Assembly (NCBI GenBank): GCA_030146295.1
Contig: JASLCD010000349.1
Coordinates: 1 to 7,956 of the forward strand
DNA length: 7,956 bases
Reading direction: 5' to 3'
From: Chryseobacterium sp.
GTDB taxonomy: Bacteria; Bacteroidota; Bacteroidia; Flavobacteriales; Weeksellaceae
In this document: in pieces, positions 1 through 6,547 of the stretch
Layout: the number at the start of each line of letters is the position of its first letter
Position numbering within the stretch: the stretch's first letter is position 1
Program-made: the position numbers and the translations under genes
Notes under the pieces: model-generated
Told to the model about the DNA's origin: nothing
Databases searched by the model: none
Seen by the model: only the letters and a program-made list of their open reading frames with translations

Positions 1-1598
1 CTTCTCCAGGGGATAAAATCATTTTGGTTTAAAATAGCAGCTTTGGTTTTTACTTCTCCGCTGGCTATTTTGATGATAAATTCCAGCAGTTCCTCTGCCT
101 TTTCATCGATCGTTTTTTCTCCTGTGATGACATCTCCTGTATTAAAATCAATAATATCAGGCATTCTCTCGGAAAGAGAAGTATTGGACGATATTTTTAC
201 CACAGGAACTACAGGATTTCCGGTAGGTGTTCCCAGGCCTGTTGTAAATAACACAACATTAGAGCCTGAACCTACCAAAGCAGTGGTACATTCTACATCG
301 TTTCCGGGTGTGCATAATAAATTCAGTCCCGGTTTCTGAATGTATTCCGTAAAATCAAGGACATCATTGATGGGTGATGAACCTCCTTTTTTAGCCGCTC
401 CTGCAGATTTCATGGCATCCGTAATTAATCCATCTTTAATATTCCCCGGTGACGGATTCATATCAAAGCCAGATCCTGCAGCAACGACTGATTCTTCAAA
501 ATCTTTCATCAGCTGTAAAAATCTTTCTGCATCTTTTTCATTCACACAGCGGTTCACCAATTCCTGCTCTACTCCGCACAATTCCGGGAATTCTGAAAGA
601 ATAGTAGCACCTCCGATTCCTGCCATCAGATCTGACAGACGCCCTAAAACCGGATTGGCAGAAATTCCTGAAAAACCATCTGAACCACCACATTCCAATC
701 CTAATACAAGCTTTGAAACAGATGCCGGTTTTCTTTCAATTTCGTTGGCTTTTTTAATCGCTTCATAGGAATCCTTGATGATCCCGCTCAGCATTTCATC
801 CACTGTTCCCGACTTCTGCTGTTCATACACGATAATCGGTTTTTTATGGTTGGGACTGATCTTTTCAAGGGCATCTTTAAAAATCTGAACCTGCAGATTC
901 TGACATCCAAGGCTTAAAACGGTTGCTCCGGCAACATTGGGATTGTTGACGTAGCCCGCCAATAAACGGCCCAAGGCTTCAGCATCCTGGCGAATGCCTC
1001 CACAGCCTCCCTGATGGGTAATGAATTTAACATCAATATTTTTAAAAACTCTGGAATCCTGATCTTCTTCAGTGATCATTTCTTCCTCTGAGTTATTGAT
1101 CAGAGATCTCAGCAATAGCTGATGTTTTGTTACTTTATCAAATAAAAGTTCTTTTTCAAAAACCTCTTTTAGAATCTCTACATTTCTGTTTTCACAAAAA
1201 ACCAAAGGAAAAAACAGCCATACATTTTCTGTTCCCACCTGCCCGTCTTCTCTGTGATAGCCCATAAATGTTCTATCCTTCCACTCTTCCACATCCGGAG
1301 CTTTCCAGGAAACAGTTTCTGTTTTGCCTTCTACCTTTGCACTTTGATGCTTTACATTTCCGGTGGTAATCACCTCGCCTTTTTGGATGGGCTGACTGGC
1401 TTTTCCCACCAAAACACCATACATCATAATGGAATCTCCTGCTGAAAGATCTTCCGTAGCAAACTTATGCTTGGCTTTTATATCTTTTATCATCTCATAG
1501 GTAAGATCACCCAGTGTAACCGCTTCACCCTGTGCAAGATCTACCAATGCTACTGCTACATTATCGTCAGGGTTTACCTTCAGTATTTTCTTTTGCAT
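1..1598 (-). CDS. uxaA: Altronate dehydratase (altronate hydrolase), 3' end cut by window edge
   Basis: Dehydrates D-altronate to 2-keto-3-deoxy-D-gluconate (KDG) in the cytoplasm; the family (UxaA/GarD) is iron-dependent. I translated the frame from the ATG at 1598 to the left edge: 532 codons and no stop. The N-terminal ~90 residues are a SAF-type domain (MQKKILKVNPDDNVAVAL). It is followed by the catalytic part with GYHREDGQVGTEN (113-125), THQGGCGG (194-201), LSLGC (228-232), GLECGGSDG (300-308) and TTGLGTPTGNP (about 452-462). The last readable residues, NDFIPWR, resemble the extreme C-terminus of known UxaA proteins, so probably only about five codons lie outside. The start is 5 bases after the uxaB stop, which implies co-transcription and probably translational coupling. 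It is the last gene of the cluster within the window. GarD-type galactarate dehydratases are related, but the adjoining uxaB and uxaC favour altronate as substrate. Confidence 0.95.
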   Translation of the reverse strand, partial: MQKKILKVNPDDNVAVALVDLAQGEAVTLGDLTYEMIKDIKAKHKFATEDLSAGDSIMMYGVLVGKASQPIQKGEVITTGNVKHQSAKVEGKTETVSWKAPDVEEWKDRTFMGYHREDGQVGTENVWLFFPLVFCENRNVEILKEVFEKELLFDKVTKHQLLLRSLINNSEEEMITEEDQDSRVFKNIDVKFITHQGGCGGIRQDAEALGRLLAGYVNNPNVAGATVLSLGCQNLQVQIFKDALEKISPNHKKPIIVYEQQKSGTVDEMLSGIIKDSYEAIKKANEIERKPASVSKLVLGLECGGSDGFSGISANPVLGRLSDLMAGIGGATILSEFPELCGVEQELVNRCVNEKDAERFLQLMKDFEESVVAAGSGFDMNPSPGNIKDGLITDAMKSAGAAKKGGSSPINDVLDFTEYIQKPGLNLLCTPGNDVECTTALVGSGSNVVLFTTGLGTPTGNPVVPVVKISSNTSLSERMPDIIDFNTGDVITGEKTIDEKAEELLEFIIKIASGEVKTKAAILNQNDFIPWR

Positions 1599-1603
1599 GC
1601 TTT

Positions 1604-3067
1604 TTAAGAATAGAATTGAACAAAATTGTGATAGGCTGTTTCCACATCATGATGGTCAATTTCCCACAATGCTTTTGCTACTGCATCTTTCAAACCTTCA
1701 ACTAAGGTAAGATCTGTATCCCAGAAAGAAATTTCTCCTAATGCCAGTTCTGCTACCTTTTCATAATCGTTGGTATCCCAGATTTCTTTGAATCGGCTGA
1801 TTATGACCTCTTCATCATTCAACGGAAGGGCTCTCTCATTAAAATTTCCCTGGTAGAATCTGATTAATCCCGCCAGAGAGAAGGTTAAATTAAGTGGCAG
1901 CTTCTGATTAATTTCTACGTATCTCAATACACTCGGAAGGATTCTCACTTTAAATTTAGAAACAAAATATAAGGCAATGCTTGCCAGGTAATGCTTGATA
2001 AAAGGATTTCTGAATCTGTCAAACACTTCTTCCGCAAACTCTTTCAGTTCATTTTCATCCAGCCCTAAAGTGGGGTTTACTTCATTGAAAATTGAATCTC
2101 TTAAAAACTGTCCGATAAATGGGTTCTCAATAGATTCTTTTACCGTTTCTTTTCCTGATAAAAGTGCCGGAGCCAGCATTAAAGTATGGCCGCCATTCAA
2201 AATTCTCACTTTTCTCAGGCGATAAGGCTCAATATCATCCACTACCAGAATCTGTTCATTGATCTGATCAAAAGGGATTCTCTCTTTCAGATGATGGGCA
2301 TCCTGAATGACAAAAAGTAAAAACACTTCCGAAACAACCATCATCTGGTCTTCATAATCCAGCTGCTCTTCATAGGATTCCGCATCCTCTTTTGGATATC
2401 CCGGAACAATCCTGTCAACCAACGTATTGTGGAAATAATTACACTGTTCAATCCATTGCACAAAGTCCTCTTTTAAATTCCATAATCTGGCATATTGAAT
2501 AATAATATCTTTTAAAACAAAGGCGTTATCTTCAATCAGTTCACAAGGGATGATTCTCAATCCCTTTTCTGATGCTCCTTTGAAATGTTTAAATCTTTCA
2601 TATAATAAAACCGTCACTTTCGCCGGGAAGTTTTTGTGTGGGCCGGAATATTGATCTTCAGTTTCATCATACGCAATTCCCGTTTCTGTAGTATTGGAGA
2701 AAACAAATTCCAGTTCCTCTTCTTTTGCCAGTGCAAGGAATTCGTCATAATTCGTATACGGATTGATTGATTTCTGAATGGCAGAAATGATCTGCTTTTC
2801 ATCAATAATTTCATCTTTCTTTATTCCTCTTGTAAAAAGGGTGTACAGATTATCCTGCTCTTCCAGTCTATGAACAGAACCACCCTGTGTAGGCTGAACA
2901 TTAGCAATTCCAGCATTGAAGCCTGCTTTTTTATTCAATTGATCAATCACATAATCAGTGAATCCCCGCATGAAATTCCCTCCTCCAAACTGTATGATTT
3001 TAATCGGAAGCTTTTTCTGAGAACCATTGAATTCACGATTTAATTTTTGTTTTATCTGATTTTCCAT
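1604..3067 (-). CDS. uxaB: Tagaturonate reductase (altronate oxidoreductase)
   Basis: NADH-dependent cytoplasmic reductase converting D-tagaturonate to D-altronate, the second intracellular step of galacturonate breakdown. It has 487 residues, close to the roughly 480 usual for UxaB. It belongs to the mannitol dehydrogenase (polyol-specific long-chain) family. The N-terminal Rossmann fold carries the dinucleotide-binding loop FGGGNFMRGF (27-36). SNTTETGI (124-131) and PCELIEDN (174-181) follow, with NTLVDRIVPGYP at 214-225. The C-terminal helical domain contains K286, N291 and H294 in KVRILNGGH. This spacing matches the catalytic Lys-Asn-His triad of mannitol dehydrogenases. The ATG at 3067 follows an A-rich leader (AAATTAGAAAA) without a Shine-Dalgarno sequence. 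Fructuronate reductase (UxuB) is a close relative, but the adjoining uxaA and absence of uxuA favour tagaturonate. It lies 48 bases after exuT, and that gap holds a perfect dyad. Confidence 0.94.
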   Translation of the reverse strand: MENQIKQKLNREFNGSQKKLPIKIIQFGGGNFMRGFTDYVIDQLNKKAGFNAGIANVQPTQGGSVHRLEEQDNLYTLFTRGIKKDEIIDEKQIISAIQKSINPYTNYDEFLALAKEEELEFVFSNTTETGIAYDETEDQYSGPHKNFPAKVTVLLYERFKHFKGASEKGLRIIPCELIEDNAFVLKDIIIQYARLWNLKEDFVQWIEQCNYFHNTLVDRIVPGYPKEDAESYEEQLDYEDQMMVVSEVFLLFVIQDAHHLKERIPFDQINEQILVVDDIEPYRLRKVRILNGGHTLMLAPALLSGKETVKESIENPFIGQFLRDSIFNEVNPTLGLDENELKEFAEEVFDRFRNPFIKHYLASIALYFVSKFKVRILPSVLRYVEINQKLPLNLTFSLAGLIRFYQGNFNERALPLNDEEVIISRFKEIWDTNDYEKVAELALGEISFWDTDLTLVEGLKDAVAKALWEIDHHDVETAYHNFVQFYS

Positions 3068-3084
3068 TTTTTCTAATTTGAATG

Positions 3085-3109
3085 AAACTATCCTTGCGTA
3101 TGATAGTTT
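3085..3109. promoter_or_regulatory. Perfect 8-bp inverted repeat in the exuT-uxaB gap (operator or mRNA hairpin)
   Basis: AAACTATC (3085-3092) and GATAGTTT (3102-3109) are exact reverse complements separated by 9 bases. On the minus-strand transcript this could fold into an 8-bp stem with a 9-base loop. It sits 17 bases upstream of the uxaB ATG and a few bases after the exuT stop. No U-rich tract follows, so a rho-independent terminator is unlikely. Either a protein-binding dyad or a processing or stabilising hairpin would fit. Eleven bases of its left part recur upstream of exuT. Confidence 0.5.
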
Positions 3110-3115
3110 GTATTT

Positions 3116-4648
3116 CTATTTAATTACTTTGTATTTCGGAACCAAAGTCTTCATAACACTCCAGGCAATCAAGTAAGCCACTGCACATACGGAGAAGATA
3201 ATCATGTATCCTTTATCTATTCCATCGGAAATAATGACTCCTGACTTTTCCAGATCATGAACAAAATTTTCCGGCAGACGTTCATTGATGTATTGCGGAT
3301 ATTTTTCCAGTAAAGGCATTCCGTCCACAGTAGTCCACGCTTTATGAGCATAATCAAACAGAACTCCTGAAGATTTATTGATTAAAAATGAACCGATTCC
3401 ACCTGCCATTCCTCCGATTCCGGTAATGGTTGCAATGGCTTTTTTGGGAAACATATCGCCTACCGTAGAGAAAATATTGGCAGACCATGCCTGATGTGCT
3501 GCTCCTGCAATTCCGATAATCAGAACCGGAATCCAGTAGGAAACAGAACCTAACGGTTGTGCCAGCAGAGCCAGCAGCGGGAAGAATGCGAAGATCAACA
3601 TCGCTTTCATCCTTCCGGAATAAGCATCCATGCCTTTTTTCTCCACAAAATATTTAGGAAGCCATCCTCCTATAATCGACAATAAAGTGATCATATAAAG
3701 AACGAAAAGAGGAAAGGCACTCTGTGTAGAATCCATTTTGTAAACGGAACTTAAATATGCCGGTGTCCAGAACAGGAAAAACCACCAGATGCCATCCGTC
3801 ATAAACTTTCCAAAAGCAAAAGCCCAGGTCTGTCTGTGACTAAAACATTCCTTGAAAGAAAATTTCTTTTCCAACACTGGCGAATCCGCAGGCAGATCAT
3901 CCTGATCCTGCTGAATATAGGTAAGCTCATGCTTATTAACCTTATGATGCTCGTGAGGTTTTTTGTAATAAAATACCCAAAGCCCCATCCACACAAAACC
4001 TAATGCTCCGATGATGATAAATGCCCATTCCCAACCCATCGATTTTGCGATAAAAGGAATCGTAACCGGCGCAGCCAGTGCTCCAACCGTAGCTCCGGCA
4101 TTAAAGATACTGGTAGCCAGCGCTCTGTCTTTCTTAGGAAAATACTCAGCAGTGGTTTTTATTGCAGCAGGAAAATTACCTGCTTCCCCAACAGCCAGAA
4201 CGAAACGGGCAAAAATAAACAATGTCACGCTCGTACTGATGATAGCTCCCACATGATCTACCCTTCCGATAATCTCTTTGGATTCTTCAAAACCTACCCA
4301 CCAGCTTCCTGTCAGGACCCCTGAAGTAGCAATTCCGCAGAACGCATGAAGTACCGCTCCTACAGACCAGATTCCGATAGCCCAGAGAAATCCCTTTTTG
4401 GTATCCATCCAGTCTACAAACTTTCCGGCAAAAAGCATACTTATTGCGTAGAAAATAGAAAACAATGCGGTGATATTTCCGTAATCATTATTGTTCCAGT
4501 GAAATTCCGGAGCGATGAAATCTTTCCATGTGAGTGACAGTACCTGCCGATCCATATAATTGATGGTCGTTGCAATAAAAAGGAGCAGGCAGATCGTCCA
4601 TCTGAAGGTACTCGGTTTCGGAGATATTTCTTTTTTCATATCAATCAT
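3116..4648 (-). CDS. exuT: MFS hexuronate transporter
   Basis: Inner-membrane major facilitator of the anion:cation symporter group, expected to import galacturonate and/or glucuronate with protons. It has 510 residues. I read twelve hydrophobic segments at roughly 18-37, 58-79, 87-106, 136-155, 177-200, 206-227, 275-298, 312-333, 347-366, 370-390, 404-426 and 479-500. Family marks are INYMDRQVLS (29-38), the loop 2-3 motif GKFVDWMDTKKG (75-86), and ARFVLAVGEAGNFPAA (147-162) with YFPKKDRALA (169-178). A polar cytoplasmic linker follows the sixth segment (228-270). It is longer than the roughly 430-470 residues usual for ExuT. The extra length lies between segments 3 and 4 and between 11 and 12, both predicted periplasmic. 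The first ATG (4648) is used here; an ATG three codons later (4639, MKKEIS) is equally possible. Uronate specificity is inferred from similarity and from the surrounding pathway genes. Confidence 0.9.
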   Translation of the reverse strand: MIDMKKEISPKPSTFRWTICLLLFIATTINYMDRQVLSLTWKDFIAPEFHWNNNDYGNITALFSIFYAISMLFAGKFVDWMDTKKGFLWAIGIWSVGAVLHAFCGIATSGVLTGSWWVGFEESKEIIGRVDHVGAIISTSVTLFIFARFVLAVGEAGNFPAAIKTTAEYFPKKDRALATSIFNAGATVGALAAPVTIPFIAKSMGWEWAFIIIGALGFVWMGLWVFYYKKPHEHHKVNKHELTYIQQDQDDLPADSPVLEKKFSFKECFSHRQTWAFAFGKFMTDGIWWFFLFWTPAYLSSVYKMDSTQSAFPLFVLYMITLLSIIGGWLPKYFVEKKGMDAYSGRMKAMLIFAFFPLLALLAQPLGSVSYWIPVLIIGIAGAAHQAWSANIFSTVGDMFPKKAIATITGIGGMAGGIGSFLINKSSGVLFDYAHKAWTTVDGMPLLEKYPQYINERLPENFVHDLEKSGVIISDGIDKGYMIIFSVCAVAYLIAWSVMKTLVPKYKVIK

Positions 4649-4654
4649 TAATAG

Positions 4655-4674
4655 TATTGATTTTTATTGATTTT
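4655..4674. repeat. Perfect tandem repeat, two copies of a 10-base unit, upstream of exuT
   Basis: TATTGATTTT occurs twice without interruption (4655-4664 and 4665-4674). On the transcribed strand it reads as two copies of AAAATCAATA, ending 6 bases before the exuT ATG. The 10-bp period is about one helical turn. It overlaps the ribosome-binding zone. It may be a binding site or simply an A-rich translation enhancer of low complexity. Confidence 0.5.
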
Positions 4675-4692
4675 AACAATAGAACAAGACAA

Positions 4693-4703
4693 AAACTATC
4701 CTT
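4693..4703. repeat. AAACTATCCTT, second copy of an 11-base motif found in both gaps flanking exuT
   Basis: Identical to 3085-3095 in the exuT-uxaB gap. The following bases also loosely resemble the rest of that dyad: ATGCTATTTA at 4707-4716 against ATGATAGTTT at 3100-3109, 7 of 10 matching, with the spacing one base shorter. The copy lies 44 bases upstream of the exuT ATG. The core CTATCCTT also occurs inside uxaA (1273-1280), so the short core alone is not specific. Confidence 0.4.
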
Positions 4704-4706
4704 TCC

Positions 4707-4721
4707 ATGCTATTTAAGCAT
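4707..4721. repeat. Short inverted repeat, 5-bp arms
   Basis: ATGCT (4707-4711) and AGCAT (4717-4721) flank a 5-base spacer. It lies beside the AAACTATCCTT copy, upstream of exuT. It is too short and AT-rich to be a convincing terminator. It could be part of a composite operator. Confidence 0.3.
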
Positions 4722-4762
4722 AGAATCTATTAATTTTTTAAACCATTATTATTTAATTAAAG

Positions 4763-4777
4763 AATTGAAAAACAATT
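4763..4777. repeat. Short inverted repeat, 5-bp arms, in the kdgA-exuT gap
   Basis: AATTG (4763-4767) and CAATT (4773-4777) flank a run of five A (five T on the transcribed strand). The stem would be weak. It lies about 85 bases after the kdgA stop. An overlapping chance palindrome in AT-rich DNA is the simplest explanation. Confidence 0.25.
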
Positions 4778-4862
4778 AAGTTGAGCTTCAATGGTAACTC
4801 TTTTCAAAGTTTTTACTTAGTTTTTAAATTTCTTGCTGGTTTAAAACAAAATGTAAGGATCA

Positions 4863-5531
4863 TTATCTTAATTCATTAATAACCTGAATCGAACGGGCAA
4901 CTGCTTCTGTAATCTTTTCATAGTCATATTCTCCTCCCTCATTTTTCATAAACAGCTGCGAACCTAATCCTACACAATAGGCTCCTGCAGAAATCCATTC
5001 GGTAATATTTTCTTTGGTGGGAATCACTCCGCCTGTAGGCATAATATTTGACCATGGCATCGGGCCTTTTACCGCCTTGATAAATTCCGGACCTCCCACC
5101 TGTGTTGCCGGGAATATTTTTACAATTTCAGCACCCAGTTCCTCTGCATAAGAAATTTCAGAAACGGAACCACAGCCGGGCATCCACGCAATTTTTCTCC
5201 GGTTGCAAACTTTTGCTACTTCCGGGTTTAAAGAAGGCGCTACAATAAAGTTGGCTCCATTCTGAATATATAAAGAGGCCGTTGCCGGATCAATGACAGA
5301 ACCTATTCCCAATATCATTTCAGGAATTTCTCTGGCTGCATATTGTATCAGCTCAGAGAAAACCTCATGAGCAAAATCTCCTCTATTGGTAAATTCAAAA
5401 ACGCGGGCACCTCCCATAAAACAGGCTTTTACAATTTTCTTGCAAACTTCAGCATCTGCGTGATAAAATACAGGAACGATGCCTGTCTGCTTAGCTTTTA
5501 GGGCTACTTCTATACGACTAAATCTTGCCAT
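4863..5531 (-). CDS. kdgA: 2-dehydro-3-deoxy-phosphogluconate (KDPG) aldolase
   Basis: Class I aldolase splitting KDPG into pyruvate and D-glyceraldehyde 3-phosphate, the final step of the pathway, in the cytoplasm. Its 222 residues fit the single-domain TIM-barrel family (KdgA/Eda). The Schiff-base lysine is K138 in IVKIFPATQVGG (136-147). The catalytic glutamate is E46 in FEFTNR (45-50), corresponding to EVTLRT in Eda. The phosphate-binding glycines are in MPTGGV (164-169), and a second strand reads GIGSV (75-79). Bacterial members often also cleave 4-hydroxy-2-oxoglutarate. The start ATG at 5531 is 2 bases after the kdgK stop, so the two are almost certainly co-translated. GGAGGA occurs within the last kdgK codons, but it is about 17 bases from the ATG and probably reflects Gly-Gly coding rather than a Shine-Dalgarno site. 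Confidence 0.95.
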   Translation of the reverse strand: MARFSRIEVALKAKQTGIVPVFYHADAEVCKKIVKACFMGGARVFEFTNRGDFAHEVFSELIQYAAREIPEMILGIGSVIDPATASLYIQNGANFIVAPSLNPEVAKVCNRRKIAWMPGCGSVSEISYAEELGAEIVKIFPATQVGGPEFIKAVKGPMPWSNIMPTGGVIPTKENITEWISAGAYCVGLGSQLFMKNEGGEYDYEKITEAVARSIQVINELR

Positions 5532-5533
5532 AA

Positions 5534-6538
5534 TTATCTTTTTATTCTTCCTCCTGAATTTCCGTTCATCACTTCCAGAATATCTTCTGTACTTGAATAG
5601 TTAATATCCCCGGGGATGGTATGTTTTACAGCACAGGCTGCGTTTGCGAAATTCAATGCTTTTTCGTCATCAAAATTTTTCAACCCATAAATCAACCCCG
5701 CGGCAAAAGCGTCTCCTGTCCCGATTCTGTCTACAACAGGATTGATTTCCAGAAGATCGGTTTCAAAATACTTCTCGTCTACCCATGCTCTACCCTGTGT
5801 CTGTTGGGAACTCGCGGTAATACCTATTCTGATTTTATCAAAAATCCTGTGAACAGAAGGAATCTGTTGTTTTAATTCTTTGCAGGCTTCCATGAAACCT
5901 TCTTTATCTGAAGAAAAATGGGTTCCGAGAATTTCGTTAATTTCATTCACTCCACCGATAAAAACAGTGGAATATGAAACCAGTTCCTTGAGCACTTCAG
6001 CACCGTTTTTACCATATTTCCAAAGGTTTGAACGGTAGGCAGGATCGGTTGTAACTTCAACCCCCATGTGTTGAGCGGTTTTCAACCCCTCTTTCAAAGC
6101 TTCATAGGCAGATTCCGAAATACCGGGACTGATTCCTGTCCAGTGGAAGTATCCGCATCCTTCAAGCGCTTTTTCCCAGTCTATTTTTTCAGGCCGGATG
6201 TTCGCAAAAGAACCGTTCAGCCTGTTATACGCAATTCTGCTGGCACGAACCGATGACCCTACCTCAAGGAAATACAGTCCCAGAGGATGTTCATTCCTTT
6301 TGATAAAGGAGGTATCAATACCAAAACTCTTAATAAAAGAAACCGCAGATTCTCCGACAAAGTCATCGGATACACAGCTGATATGCTGTACTTCGCAGCC
6401 CATTGTTGCCAATGAAGAAGCGACATTCAGCTCTGTTCCTCCAAAAAAGAACTCCATTTCATGGCTTTGTTTCATGGTTCTGTTTCCGGGTGGGGAAAGC
6501 CTCATGATCACTTCACCGAATGTGACTATTTTGCTCAT
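5534..6538 (-). CDS. kdgK: 2-dehydro-3-deoxygluconokinase (KDG kinase), PfkB family
   Basis: Phosphorylates KDG with ATP to give KDPG, linking altronate dehydration to the aldolase encoded next to it. Residue numbers use the ATG at 6538, giving 334 residues beginning MSKIVTFGEVIMRLSPPG. An in-frame TTG at 6547 would add three residues (MNT), but it abuts the uxaC stop directly. The ATG leaves a 9-base gap and fits the usual N-terminus of the family. The ribokinase fold shows the first PfkB signature, FFGGTELNVASSLATMG (31-47). It also has the C-terminal signature DRIGTGDAFAAG (270-281), with D276 as catalytic base and GTGD as the anion hole. DPAYRSNLW (165-173) is the family's substrate and nucleotide loop, usually written D-x-NYR-x-x-LW; here the Asn is Ala. 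Other PfkB sugar kinases share these motifs, so the KDG assignment leans on the neighbours. Confidence 0.93.
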   Translation of the reverse strand: MSKIVTFGEVIMRLSPPGNRTMKQSHEMEFFFGGTELNVASSLATMGCEVQHISCVSDDFVGESAVSFIKSFGIDTSFIKRNEHPLGLYFLEVGSSVRASRIAYNRLNGSFANIRPEKIDWEKALEGCGYFHWTGISPGISESAYEALKEGLKTAQHMGVEVTTDPAYRSNLWKYGKNGAEVLKELVSYSTVFIGGVNEINEILGTHFSSDKEGFMEACKELKQQIPSVHRIFDKIRIGITASSQQTQGRAWVDEKYFETDLLEINPVVDRIGTGDAFAAGLIYGLKNFDDEKALNFANAACAVKHTIPGDINYSSTEDILEVMNGNSGGRIKR

Positions 6539-6547
6539 GGTATTCAA

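Larger units (their letters stand above)
4649..4862 (-). promoter_or_regulatory. AT-rich 214-base gap between kdgA and exuT, candidate exuT leader or internal promoter
   Basis: This is the only long non-coding stretch in the window and is much more AT-rich than the genes. I see no plausible ORF or RNA gene in it. Its contents are two short inverted repeats (4707-4721 and 4763-4777), the 11-base motif shared with the exuT-uxaB gap (4693-4703), and a tandem 10-bp repeat just before exuT (4655-4674). On the minus strand, TACATTTTG (4845-4853) and TAGTTTTTG (4690-4698) resemble the Bacteroidota -7 element TAnnTTTG imperfectly. I found no well-placed -33 TTG for either. A separate promoter for exuT-uxaB-uxaA is possible but not shown. 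Confidence 0.4.

Noticed and set aside
43..768. Two adjacent plus-strand ORFs of 98 and 142 codons
   Set aside because: They lie opposite uxaA, whose minus-strand frame I translated in full with all family motifs. Serine/proline-rich translations with no recognisable domain are typical antisense shadows.
4346..4537. Plus-strand small ORF opposite the start of exuT
   Set aside because: Antisense shadow of the exuT N-terminal region; nothing in it resembles a small protein family.
4763..4777. AATTG/CAATT inverted repeat as a terminator after kdgA
   Set aside because: The 5-bp AT-dominated stem is too weak, it is about 85 bases from the kdgA stop, and no U-tract directly follows the second arm.
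4845..4853. TACATTTTG as a Bacteroidota -7 promoter element for exuT
   Set aside because: The match to TAnnTTTG is imperfect and no TTG stands at the expected distance upstream. Reported only as a weak resemblance inside the gap entry.
5538..5554. GGAGGA on the minus strand upstream of kdgA as a Shine-Dalgarno site
   Set aside because: It is about 17 bases from the kdgA ATG, too far for normal spacing. It encodes Gly-Gly near the kdgK C-terminus, and the other genes here show no Shine-Dalgarno sequences.
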